A DNA stretch of 64,000 nucleotides from Pestalotiopsis fici W106-1 (lineage: Eukaryota > Ascomycota > Sordariomycetes > Amphisphaeriales > Sporocadaceae), in NCBI RefSeq assembly GCF_000516985.1, contig NW_006917098.1, positions 1,860,001 to 1,924,000 on the forward strand. Direction: 5' to 3'. Made by a program: the position numbers and the translations under genes. The number at the start of each line of letters is the position of its first letter. The first letter of the stretch is position 1. A model generated the notes under the pieces. That model ran no database searches. It saw only the letters and a list, made by a program, of their open reading frames with translations, and was not told where the DNA came from. Shown in pieces: positions 45,055 to 54,700 of this stretch.

Positions 45055-45631
45055 CGTGCAGGATAAATCGATATTCGCTCACCTGACTGCACAGGTGAAA
45101 AAGATAGCATATGCCAAAAAGTTCTTGATACTGATAAATTAGTGTATCTACCAGCAAGTGGACGTAGGGTCAACACATGCAATCAATGTGACTCTGGAGC
45201 AGATGTTCAAGCTAAGCTGCGCCAGTCTGCCCAGCTTTGTGACCGCCCGATTCTATGAAATGGCCATATATCCGTATGAATCATGGAAATTTAACATGGA
45301 AACAAATCTATGTGAGTGGCGGCGGGATTTCATTGCCCCAAAGTGCCGCTATAGCTATTGTACATTACTGTCCAGTGGGGATTCCAGGCCAACGCCCACT
45401 AAAGCGTCTAAGCGTTCGCACAAGCGTCCCTCATACAACCAACATCGAGGTACAGAGTTAAAACAACAATAATTCAAATTGATGTAAAAGGTCGGTACGA
45501 GCAGACTCGACGAATGATTCCTATTGTGCCACTCCACAGGTATCGTTTTGTTCTGTATCAGTTCCCTTTACAAGCAGCCACTTGGACCCTGTGGAAAGGA
45601 CGGAACTTAAACGGAAGACATTCTCAGCCAG
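45055..45631. other. Convergent intergenic region
   Basis: Between the regulator and RTA1 copy 2. Short ORFs only; nothing recognised. Confidence 0.35.
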
Positions 45632-46628
45632 TTAGAGTTGAATGTGTTCCTCCATGACGACCTTCTCGCCCTTTATGATGGGGTAGAAAAAGGCTGGATG
45701 GAACAATGTCAGCGCAATGGAAGCTAACGCAATCATCCTATGATTCGATTAGCCATATCCTGCACGCAACGACCTGCACTACTGACAAACCGTCCAGTAA
45801 CAGAAACTCCTTTTCGTTCCTCATCATCTCATTACCCCATCCACCAGCCATTTCAGGTATTCTGTGTTGCGATTAGCCAGGCGCAGGGTACAGTAAACAT
45901 TTTCTCGTGCGATATTACCTATAAATGGATCGTATCAATATGGTGACATATGCAAAACCAACCACGATGTGGAAGAGATGTGCTCGTTTATTCATCTTGT
46001 TGTACTTTTGGGTGTTCGGCTCGTCATGTCGATGGTTCCGATGGCGAAGTAGCCTGATAACGTAGTCGATGGAAAGTAAACCGCAAATCGTCATTGTTGC
46101 CACCTGGAATGCAATACCAGCTATCATGATGTTGTTTCCAGTGTTCAACAAGTCAGGATTCTTTTTCCCTGCAGCACCTGCAACACCGCCACCAGCAGCC
46201 TGCAGAATGATTGATCCGGCGTCGCAACAGACAAAGATCCATGGGTACTGCGCAGGTTTGATGCGAGAATATTCTGGCCCATTGTGGTAGACAAAGTGCT
46301 TCAAGGTCAGATATACGCCAGCTGCGGTAAACGAGGGACCGATAATGAGACAGACAATCTGCATCTGAAAACCAGACATGTCCCAGGGATTATGATGCAT
46401 CTTGAGTCGGCCAATATATCCGACGCACTCGAGCAGACTGCCGCAGGCGATAACAATCGAGTACCCAAGTATCCTTGAAGAGAAGCCAATGATCAATTGG
46501 GCGATCAAGACCAGCCCAAAGACCACACAGAGTGCGACGTTGCCGCCGAGATCTGGGTAATAGCCATATGTCGTCGCTTCGACCGGACAAAGGGGCGTCA
46601 CTGATGTGCATTTTGCAAAGGTCGACAT
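45632..46628 (-). CDS. RTA1-like lipid-translocating/stress-resistance membrane protein, 296 aa (copy 2)
   Basis: Three exons: 46628..45919, 45861..45787 and 45737..45632. The splice points GTAATA/CACAG and GTCAGT/CATAG keep the phase and give RIPEMAGGWGNEMM and DGLMIALASIALTLFHPAFF. Hallmarks of PF04479 are present: YGYYPDLGGN near the start, SLLECVGYIGR, GPSFTAAGVYLTLKHF, FVCCDAGSIILQAAGGGVAG, and FHPAFFYP at the end. Seven helices fit. The intron positions differ from the 17466 copy, and sequence similarity between the two is limited, so they belong to different RTA1 clades rather than a recent duplication. It probably moves or protects against a lipophilic compound; near a terpene cluster self-protection is possible (inference). 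Confidence 0.92.
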
Positions 46629-47725
46629 GATTTCTTTTTCGAATAAAAGGGATTTTCTTCGAGTTGGGAGAGAAGCGAGTTGCGAGGCACAAATCTTTCC
46701 AGTGCAACGGTCTCGACGGACGCCTTAAATGGAAGCATCAGATTATCCATTGCTGGGGATTATAGCAATCGAAAGCGAGGCTCCTAACCCAAAAAGGTAA
46801 GGTGTGCGAGCCTCAACTCGGCGCGGGAGAGACGGAACTCAATCCACAGTAGTGAGTGGATGTCGCCCTCGGAAAATGGCGACATCTCGAATGAGGGCAA
46901 TGCGCGAGAGAGGGAACCACGTTATTATTATTTTCCTCCTTGACATGAGAGGGTCCTCTGACAAAAAAGTAATCTAAAGACCATTAAGTGTCTTTTCCAA
47001 AAAAGTGCCCTGACGAACCAATTATATGCGCCCGTTATGAACGTGTGACGACTGGTGATATGCTCTGTATACGTCCTTCCGAAAAAGTTCTCTTTGCTAA
47101 CCCAGCACGTAAGGACACGTCTTGCCAGGGTAAGTATTGAATTTCAAGCAAGCCGCATTTGCTCACAAGAACCATTGACGGGTAATGCATCTGAAAGAGT
47201 CTGGCTTGCCGCATAATTCTCGTCTTATGCAAGTGTTTAGGTTGCCTCTCACCTCCTGAAAAGCTTTCTCGAACCAAGTCATTTGCAAGTTGTAACCATC
47301 AAGTAATTTTCGGTCACCATATATTCATGTAGCTACCATGTAGTACGCCACAGTGTGACTAGTAGAGTGGCACCCTTCGGGTGATGCGACGGGAAGGGTA
47401 ATCAAGCCTGTTTGTTCATACATGAATTTTGGAGATGGAGACCATTGTCAGCTTTATTCTTTATTCAAATCACTAGTGGTATCAGCCTTAGAAACTTGTA
47501 GATTAGCAGAAATAAATGAGCATGCATCTTTCCAGAAATAGGTACAACGGTATACAAACAATCATAATGAAAGGAAACACACCTTCATTGACCTAGTTTT
47601 CTCGTCTAGCCAGAAACGCCCAAACTAAGAAACATTGCGCAGTAGCATGAGCTATTCTTTCGATCATTGATTACAAAAAAGCCACACCATGTGTTAATAG
47701 CCGACTATATTCAGTCAAGCTTTAT
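46629..47725. other. Intergenic region with one arm of an inverted repeat
   Basis: Upstream of RTA1 copy 2 and downstream of the MpaB-type gene. It contains the repeat arm 47341-47425. No coding feature is seen. Confidence 0.4.
47341..47425 (+). repeat. Left arm of a dispersed inverted repeat (about 85 bp)
   Basis: Read on the plus strand, this matches the reverse complement of 52676-52761. A 17-base core (47367-47383, GTGGCACCCTTCGGGTG) is identical in both, and the flanking CGCCAC and CGGGAAGGGT words are shared. Overall identity by eye is about 75-80% with one 1-base gap. The core contains a hairpin CACCC-TTC-GGGTG. The arms face inward, like terminal inverted repeats, enclosing the MpaB-type and terpene synthase genes. 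Confidence 0.75.
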
Positions 47726-49367
47726 TCAAGCCGTGGAAAATCTTGACACTACAGTCCAGACATTGATTGACCACAGTAAATATGTCAAGCCCATAAAACT
47801 TGCAGTGATGAGCGACAAGCCTACCAAGAAAATGCAAAAATAGAATGCTTCCACTGGTCGTGAGAATAGGCTGCGAGCGACGACTTGCCGTTGATTCGAT
47901 TCCTTTCCTATCTCATTACCTTCTTTGGGTATATATTTGAAATCAAATTTGGAGGCACCTTTCAGGCCGCTTTGAATCACTGCCGAGTGAAGCAGGTCTC
48001 TCCATTTCTGTCCTTGGTCGTTAGCAGAGAACTAAATCCTCAAAATGTCATGGTGCCACTTACGGAAATAATCCACCGGTCAAGCGCAGGGCTCGCTCGC
48101 TGGGCGAAGGCAAGGCTGGCCACCAGCCAACAATGCCCCTGGAAACAGGCATAGGCAAGCCATCCCGGCCGATGGAGCTCAAGTCGGTCGCACATCTCGT
48201 CGCCATTGAGAACACGGCTGCCGGCTTCGATGAAGCTCCGGGAGACATTAAAGGGCGGCAGATCCTCCAGGCACTTGATAAAGTTGAAACACACCACGCG
48301 ACTGGTGTCAGTGATCTCAAGTTCATGCACCAGCATCGACTCCATGACGGCCTTTGCCCGTGCGACCGACTCAAAGTATTCGTCGGGAGTGGCGAGAAGA
48401 TAGGCGAGGTAGCGAAAGAGAGCGATATAGTCTTCTTTCTCTTGCGCTGTGGGATATACGCCCATGCGTGGAAGTTGCAGCCACATGTGATTGCAGCAGA
48501 ACGTCGCAATCGAGTGTATGCTGTCCAGAGTGTTTATGGGCACGCCATACTTTTCAACGTTGAAGTATTTAGGTCTGCCTTCGACCAGTTTAAGAATTCG
48601 TTGTCGCACCGAGGCATGCAAAAGTCGAACACGGATTGTGCTTATGTGCCCTGAGCCTCCTGGTTTGACCGCCGATAGGCTTTCTGTGACTTGTACTTTA
48701 TATTCAGAGTTAGCGACACAATTCAAGGACATGTCACACTATCCGTTGAATCGAGGTGTGACCATTCAGGGGTATGTTTTGACGCAGTCGCGACTATTTT
48801 GAAGAGTTTTGGCCGGATATTACTTACAAAGCCATTGAAATGTCTCGAGGAGACGATGCAGAAGAACACGAGTTGAGAATCCACCAGTACGGACAAGAAC
48901 CTCGACAACTCCAGACTGGCAAGGATCGATCAGTCTTTTACTCACGTTGGTACGTCGGGTATTTGTAATCTTAAACTTACGGCAGCACTATTTTCGCCCA
49001 CGAACCCTTGTAGGGCAAATCCCATCAGGTTGGCTGCTGCATAGCGGTAAAAGAATCGCTGACCGCGCTCTAACTGTTTCCAGTCAACCCAATCGGGAAC
49101 AGTGTGTACCTGTTCCCAAAATTTGCGCAGCTCCTCGCAGCTGTCGTGGTGCTCTACCAATAGCTGATACAAGTCCGGACGTTTCCTTGGGTCATCAGTG
49201 AGGCCTTTTGCTTTTGCGATTTCCTGAAGCTTTGCGAGGGCGCTTGCGCCCAAGGTATCATATTCGTATCGAAGGGGATCTGTCTCTGCTCTTGGCAAAT
49301 GTAAGTTGGTCCACTCGAAACTGTATGAACCTGAGCGCAGTGTTGATCCAACTGCCTCTTCGGTCAT
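47726..49367 (-). CDS. MpaB/DUF2236-type ER-bound heme oxygenase, 462 aa
   Basis: Four exons: 49367..48981, 48915..48828, 48695..48064 and 48007..47726. Phases close at 463 codons; acceptors were chosen to avoid in-frame stops (ATAAAG|TACAAG and GGACAG|AAATGG). Family blocks (PF09995, shared by MpaB and rubber oxygenase Lcp) are readable: VPDWVDWKQLERGQRFFYRY, VLVRTGGFSTRVLLHRLLET, LQVTESLSAVKPGG, STIRVRLLHASVRQRI, and PINTLDSIHSIATFC. The C-terminus carries two hydrophobic helices (AFYFCIFLVGLSLITASFM; GLTYLLWSINVWTVV), consistent with ER anchoring. MpaB cleaves a farnesyl chain oxidatively in mycophenolic acid biosynthesis; here the substrate could be a terpenoid made by the divergent synthase, which is inference from location. 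Confidence 0.88.
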
Positions 49368-49650
49368 GTTTACTGTTATTTGTCGAGGAGAACGTTGGGA
49401 CCCTTAGACACGGATACGTTCAAAGTCAAGATGAGCAGAATGCTTTGTCTTTGATGATTGATTTTTTTTTTTTTTTCAAAGATCAGCCAAGGATTCCTGA
49501 GCCGAGCCTTTGGACCTCTTGGCTGGGTCAGCGGTAGGAAGTACAGAGTAGTGGCGATGGTGCAAGACTGGAGTCAGACTCACTCAATACTATTAATAGT
49601 GCGGGGCGGGCAGACATTCGACAAAGATTGGATCAGGTACGACATGTGTA

Positions 49651-49798
49651 TCTAGACTAAAACCAAGCAGACATAGCCTATTGCTCGAGGGTTACGGAGC
49701 GGTCCGCATTTCATAGAGATAAACTCTAGACTAAAACCAAGCAGACATAGCCTATTGCTCGAGGGTTACGGAGCGGTCCGCATTTCATAGAGATAAAC
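49651..49798. repeat. Perfect 74-bp tandem duplication
   Basis: The unit starting TCTAGACTAAAACCAAGCAG and ending GATAAAC (49651-49724) is followed directly by an identical copy (49725-49798), then four bases of a third (TCTA). No mismatch was seen between the two copies, so the event is recent or maintained. It is not a tRNA despite the length. Confidence 0.95.
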
Positions 49799-50630
49799 TC
49801 TAATGTGGACTCCACCAATGACAAATTGCCAGGTGACAAATCCATGTGGACCAATCACTGCGCCATCAAGCGAATGCTCTGGGTACGTTTCTGTCGACTT
49901 TTGGTAAGCGCTGCTTTCTATAACCACCAATGATACAACTAAATTGCCAATATCACATAAGAGACCACTTGCCCATTGCCGCGTACAGACGAGAAAATTT
50001 GGTATCAGAGTGAAATAAACCAATTAGGACGCTTACTCATGTAACCGAAATCCAATCCGATCGCCCTAGCTAAGATACCTACCATCTGTTGCGAGGGATC
50101 TTCATGAGAAGTCGCATCGCACTAGTTGCCTGCAGGTGGCTAGGGTCATGAAGTATGCTGTCAGCTTACGGAATAAATCAATATTAAATATCGCTTCCTC
50201 GGCGTCGGACATCCAGCCGATCAACCAATTCAAGCAAATGACGAAACCTGGATTGATGGCAAGACTAATCAGCAGTCAGATTTGGGGGCAATAAGACCCT
50301 TGATAGACATGTGAAGCAGCAAAACCCTCGTGTTATCACTGCCATGAGCCATGTGGGACAGACAGTGGAGGCATGGTTCAGCCGCTTGGCGATCGATCCA
50401 CCACTCCACCGTAAACTGCGGCTGAGTTAAAAAGTACCGCGAGATAGAAAATGTGATTGCAAAGATTCTCGAGACTTTGAGAATCCTTAGACATGTGAGC
50501 GATTTAATGAAGGGTATGTTAAGTAATAATACAAAAGGACAGACGAGAGTTTCTACCTTCTGATTCAATGTAGTACTTGCGCGTTATGTCAGCTGCGGAT
50601 CCTCGTGGCATGCTACATTATTATTTACTC
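49766..50630 (-). pseudogene. Unrecognised, probably decayed gene on the minus strand
   Basis: Several protein-like stretches in different frames follow each other on the minus strand: MPRGSAADITRKYYIESE near 50610; DSQSLENLCNHIFYLAVLF then NSAAVYGGVVDRS near 50490-50390; INPGFVICLNWLIGWMSDAE near 50260-50190; ILARAIGLDFGYMSKRPNWF near 50070; and LLCDIGNLVVSLVVIES plus IGPHGFVTWQFVIGGVHIRV at 49960-49810. Some gaps could be introns (GTAAGC at about 50168), but I could not join them all in phase; stops intervene. Hydrophobic segments suggest a former membrane protein. The 3' end runs into the 74-bp duplication. It may be a remnant of a cluster gene; family not recognised. Confidence 0.35.
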
Positions 50631-50644
50631 CATTACACACCGAT

Positions 50645-52311
50645 ATGAACATGATGAACAGCGACAAGTATCCGCTGGCGAGGCACGACGACGACAAAGT
50701 TGTTGTTAGAATCCCCGATTTATTTGTCGGTTTTCTGGCAGAAGAACCGAAGGTCAATCCGTTATATGGTCCTATCAAATTGGAGTCGGAAGCATGGATT
50801 AATGGGTATGGATAATCCGTTTGTGGCAAACATTTTGAGTGTCTCACGATCTCTAGGTTCTGCAATTTTGATCAGAAGATGGCGTCGACCATAAACAAGT
50901 GTGATTTCTCATACTTCATGGCTGTCACAGCGCCCGATGCAGATGCAACAACATTTCGGACCTTGTGCGACTGGGGAAATTGGGTGTGTTGATCCATATG
51001 AATCAGACAATATGACATGCTGAGAACCTTCAAGGTGTTTCCATATGACGACAGTATGTTTCCCTCCAAGCGGTCAAAGTTGTGCACAACTGACTCTCCG
51101 TAGTGTTCGATAATGGCGTTCTTCGTAACGATCCAAAGACTGCGAGAAAAGTAATGGATGATCTCATGACACCAATGCTACAAGGAACACTTCCCCAGCG
51201 GTCTGAACAAGAGAGAACCACAATCTTGAAAGTGCACGATCATGTATGGCACAACTTACAGTCGGTCAGTACCAGATAGAGTATACACTTTCTAGCGGCT
51301 GATCAAAAGCTAATACTCTCAAGGCCTCATCGATCGGTGCGTACTCTTAGGTTCTGGTTTCCGCAGCGATTTCTAATTGGATGGACAGGTACACAGCGAC
51401 GATTTGCGGAAGCCATGTCTGATTACTGCGCAGGGGCACTGTTGCAAGTTGAGGACTCGTGCAATGACAAGGTGTTGACTCCAGAAGACATGCTGGCAAG
51501 GAGACAGCTCTCCGCAGGAGTCAGCCCGATATATCCGCTTGTTGAATATGCGTGTCAACTCTATCTACCGGATCACATTTTTGAAGACTGCATTATCAAA
51601 GAACTAGAACAACTTGTCACGGATTTCGTATTGATGTTAGTCAAGCCTCTTTCGTATTTCAAAGGCGATAGACTACTAATTATTGGGCAGAATCAATGAC
51701 ATGCTATCATACATGAAGGAAGAAGTGAGTATCAAGTTGAAACTGTTGTGGGGTTATCTAACTTTCTCATGTAGGCTGAGCTCGTACCTCACAATCTTGT
51801 TGCAGTGGCAAGGATGAATGGTCTTGGACCACAAGAGGCTTTTGACCATATTGGGCAAATGCTCAACAGCAGACATAGCCGTTGGCAGCAGGCTTTGGAA
51901 CGTGTGCCACGCTGGGGTCATGATATTGATTGTCAGGTCTCGGAATACATTCAAGGCATCTCAAACGTGGCAAAGGCAAATCTATACTGGAGGTACGCCA
52001 ATCACTTCCTTAGCTGTCCTCTTAGGTTATAATCATAGCTGACTCCTTGTGCCCATAGTTTCAAGTCTCAGAGATATCTGGGTAGCAAAGGTCCAGAAAT
52101 ACGTCAAACTCGCTTGGTAGAAGTCTTGCGTGAGCCGGGATTTCTGGATAATGTCTCTGGCACAAACATATCACGAAGGGATACGCCAAGAAATCTGTCG
52201 CATTCACAGCAGTCACGCACGATGGGCAAAGCATTACTTAATGGCGCTTTTATGCTTTCGCTCGTTATGCTCTTCATTCGAGTAGCAACGACATTTTGGT
52301 TAGAAAGGTGA
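50645..52311 (+). CDS. Class I sesquiterpene synthase (terpene cyclase), 410 aa
   Basis: Nine exons: 50645..50805, 50857..50983, 51035..51053, 51104..51264, 51324..51336, 51389..51635, 51691..51724, 51775..51992 and 52059..52311. Exons 3 and 5 are microexons of 19 and 13 bp, yet the phase closes at 411 codons. The metal-binding aspartate motif is DDMFD (residues 101-105, in FPYDDMFDNG). The NSE/DTE motif is NDMLSYMKE (N245, D246, S249, E253), and the RY pair lies at 332-333. Size and motif spacing are those of fungal sesquiterpene cyclases acting on farnesyl diphosphate with Mg2+. The C-terminus has an extra hydrophobic stretch (GAFMLSLVMLFIRVATTFW) unusual for a soluble cyclase. The product cannot be predicted. 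It is the core gene of the candidate cluster. Confidence 0.93.
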
Positions 52312-52888
52312 CGAGTCCAACAAGTAAATTAGATATGAAACTTTATGTTGTGACGAACAAAAGGGTGTCGTATTAATTGACATGGTAGACCTTTGTGGCT
52401 GTTCACGGACGAAGCGTATTTCCTTTGGCACCACTCAAACAATGTAACCAGTTGCACGGTGGCACCTCGAAACCATATTTCCATGAATCTCTGAAATGCT
52501 TGAAAATGGAATTGCATACAGTGCAAGGGAGAGGACCACATCTCAATCGTATTGGCTTTTGGCTTCGGGCACACATTGATCGCCTTCCTGAACAGGCATG
52601 GAGCTGATGGTTGCTGTGATACGACCAGTATCTGAAATAAAGAGTAAAGTTAAAGATGGTCTACATCTACGAAAATAATATGTGAACAACCAGACTTAAT
52701 CAACCCTTCCCGTTGTGACACCCGAAGGGTGCCACATAACCAGCCACACGGTGGCGCATTAGGCTGCCGATGATCGACTAACCTTTGATGTTATGCGGCG
52801 CAGCTGTCTGGAATTGAGGACACCGGCCGACTCCCGTCCAGTCGAGTGTGCTGCCCCGTTGCATACAACACAACCCCAACAGCCCGAT
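52312..52888. other. Intergenic region with right arm of the inverted repeat
   Basis: Between the terpene synthase and F-box genes; contains the repeat arm at 52676-52761. An in-frame ATG at 52793 would extend the F-box protein by 32 aa. Confidence 0.4.
52676..52761 (-). repeat. Right arm of a dispersed inverted repeat (about 86 bp)
   Basis: Reverse complement of this stretch aligns with 47341-47425, with the identical 17-base core at 52719-52735 (CACCCGAAGGGTGCCAC). Differences between the arms are mostly transitions. The arm ends about 30 bases before the first possible ATG of the F-box gene (52793), so it may also sit in that gene's promoter. Confidence 0.75.
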
Positions 52889-54367
52889 ATGTCACAGATA
52901 AATACGGATGCTAGCTTCGAAGAACTCCCTGTCGAGATTGTCGAGAGCATCGTCCAGCTGCTGGACGTCGCCGACATCGGGAGCCTGCGCTTGGCGAGCC
53001 GACCCCTCAATTCGAAAGCGACACAGGGACATTTCCGATCCTTCTTCTTCTCTAAGCGTGTAAAGGTCAACAGTTGTCAACTTGAAAAGCTCGAATTCAT
53101 TACGAAACATGGCTTCCTCGGCTGCCAGATCCGTGACTTGACACTGGTGGGCTTGGTGTATGATACCAAGGGTCTCAAGGCAGCCGTACGAAGACACCCA
53201 GAGGATTCAGAAAAGCAGCATGACTTGAAGGAATTATCGGAGCAAGAGGTTGACTATGAGGATTCGCGTGACTCTGGCCTCATCGTACGTCTCTTGGGCA
53301 ATGCATTCAGAAACATTGCTGCAAAAAGTAGGGCTGGGAAGCTGCATTCGCTGTCTCTCGAAGTAGCCGTGTATCGGTTGGATGCACAGAATGAATCCCG
53401 GCCCAGTGAAGGGGAAAATTGGCAACCTGTCTGGCAGGGCGCTGCCGAGACATTTCATACCGTATTCTCGTCGTTACGAGAGAGCTGGGTCCGTGTCGAT
53501 GATTTGAACATTTTCAACGAGCCTTATCTGCAACAGTGCAGCATCGCGAGCAACGAGCTCAGCAGTGTGATTTCTTGTACGGACGGTCTATCTCACACTC
53601 TAGAGTCACTACGATCTTTGTCCATTAGTATGTCTGCCCCAATTGTCAACTTCTCACAATTCTCGGACGGCTGGGCACACAAAAGCGATTCTTTTAACGC
53701 AGAGGACAACGAGGAATCAGAGGAGGATGAGGAAACACGCATAACACGGCTTGTCACCAAAGCATATCACGAAAAGAACTTCAATAGTTTTGGAGACCTA
53801 GTTGCCGCCTGTAGGAACCTCAAAAGCTTAGAAATACACCAGTACAGCGTCAATCGCAGTTGGGCCCATATCAGAGTGCCTATTCCAATGCATAGGTTAT
53901 TTCAGCACGGCATAGGGACATTGGTCACTCTGCCGCCCATAGAAGAGTGTTCTCTCAATGGTGTCTTTCTCCGCGAGAGCGATATACTCGGCTTTCTGCA
54001 AAAAAGCACCAACTCTCTTCGGCGACTTTCCATGAAGACAGTGACCATGGTGAAAGGGTCATACGTGGCTGTATTCGATCACATTGCCAGAAAAACTCCC
54101 AACCTAGACTATCTGTATCTCGATGAGCTGCGGCTTAAATATGAATGGATTCATTTCACGGGCGTGGGAGATCCGAAATTTAACACTTGGGAAGGTGCGC
54201 ATGGAGGCAATACGTTGACAAGAGAGGGTAAGGAAGAAGCTCAGCAGCCGATTCCATATCACTTGCCAACAGGCGGACGTCTCCCCTATTCAACTCCTTC
54301 ATACCACGAATGGTTGCAAGCCCAGCGGCTAGAGTATGGGCCCCATCCAAGGTCTTTCGAGATATAA
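52889..54367 (+). CDS. F-box protein, 492 aa
   Basis: Intronless. I prefer the ATG at 52889 (MSQINTDASFEELPVEIV) because the F-box follows at once; the ATG at 52793 adds a Pro-rich 32-aa leader and remains possible. The F-box (residues about 10-50) reads FEELPVEIVESIVQLLDVAD then IGSLRLASRPLNSKATQ, the common fungal form that binds Skp1 in SCF ubiquitin ligases. The rest holds leucine-rich-like blocks (LHSLSLEVAVYRL, LKSLEIHQYS, LRRLSMKTVT, LDYLYLDELRLKYEW), usual for fungal F-box proteins with irregular LRRs. A glutamate-rich acidic patch (EDNEESEEDEE) lies at about residue 270. It sits inside the terpene gene set but need not be part of it. Confidence 0.9.
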   Translation: MSQINTDASFEELPVEIVESIVQLLDVADIGSLRLASRPLNSKATQGHFRSFFFSKRVKVNSCQLEKLEFITKHGFLGCQIRDLTLVGLVYDTKGLKAAVRRHPEDSEKQHDLKELSEQEVDYEDSRDSGLIVRLLGNAFRNIAAKSRAGKLHSLSLEVAVYRLDAQNESRPSEGENWQPVWQGAAETFHTVFSSLRESWVRVDDLNIFNEPYLQQCSIASNELSSVISCTDGLSHTLESLRSLSISMSAPIVNFSQFSDGWAHKSDSFNAEDNEESEEDEETRITRLVTKAYHEKNFNSFGDLVAACRNLKSLEIHQYSVNRSWAHIRVPIPMHRLFQHGIGTLVTLPPIEECSLNGVFLRESDILGFLQKSTNSLRRLSMKTVTMVKGSYVAVFDHIARKTPNLDYLYLDELRLKYEWIHFTGVGDPKFNTWEGAHGGNTLTREGKEEAQQPIPYHLPTGGRLPYSTPSYHEWLQAQRLEYGPHPRSFEI

Positions 54368-54700
54368 TCTTCTGCTCCTCTGACAATATACAGTACTTGG
54401 AGAATCCCATACTAGACATTCACTCTTGTGATCACAATAAATGTGGAGATGGAATAGATGCCCAAATACAGTTCGCTCCAGGAGCTTCCATTTTATCAGC
54501 CATTCATCTGAGTCTCGAGTGTGAAGCACGTGATAATCAGTTTTTGCCGAGTTGTTCGTCTGTCAAGAATACCGAAGGACCTGTCTCCCAAGTCCTTTAA
54601 TATAGCGCTGCCTTTTTGTACGTTCACCCTAACCTCTGCGATAAGTTACAGCTTATCCCATATATTACTTGCGAATTCCAGCTGCCCTTCATAACGAAGC
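54368..54700. other. Convergent intergenic region
   Basis: 3' flanks of the F-box gene and the P450 gene. Nothing else is seen. Confidence 0.4.

Larger units (their letters stand above)
49368..50644. other. Shared upstream region of oxygenase and terpene synthase
   Basis: The region lies between two divergent starts. It contains a 15-T run at 49462-49476, the perfect 74-bp tandem duplication (49651-49798), and protein-like but interrupted minus-strand frames (49766-50630, separate entry). Confidence 0.5.

Noticed and set aside
49651..49798. 74-bp unit as a duplicated tRNA
   Set aside because: The length fits, but no cloverleaf, T-loop or anticodon arm is present on either strand.
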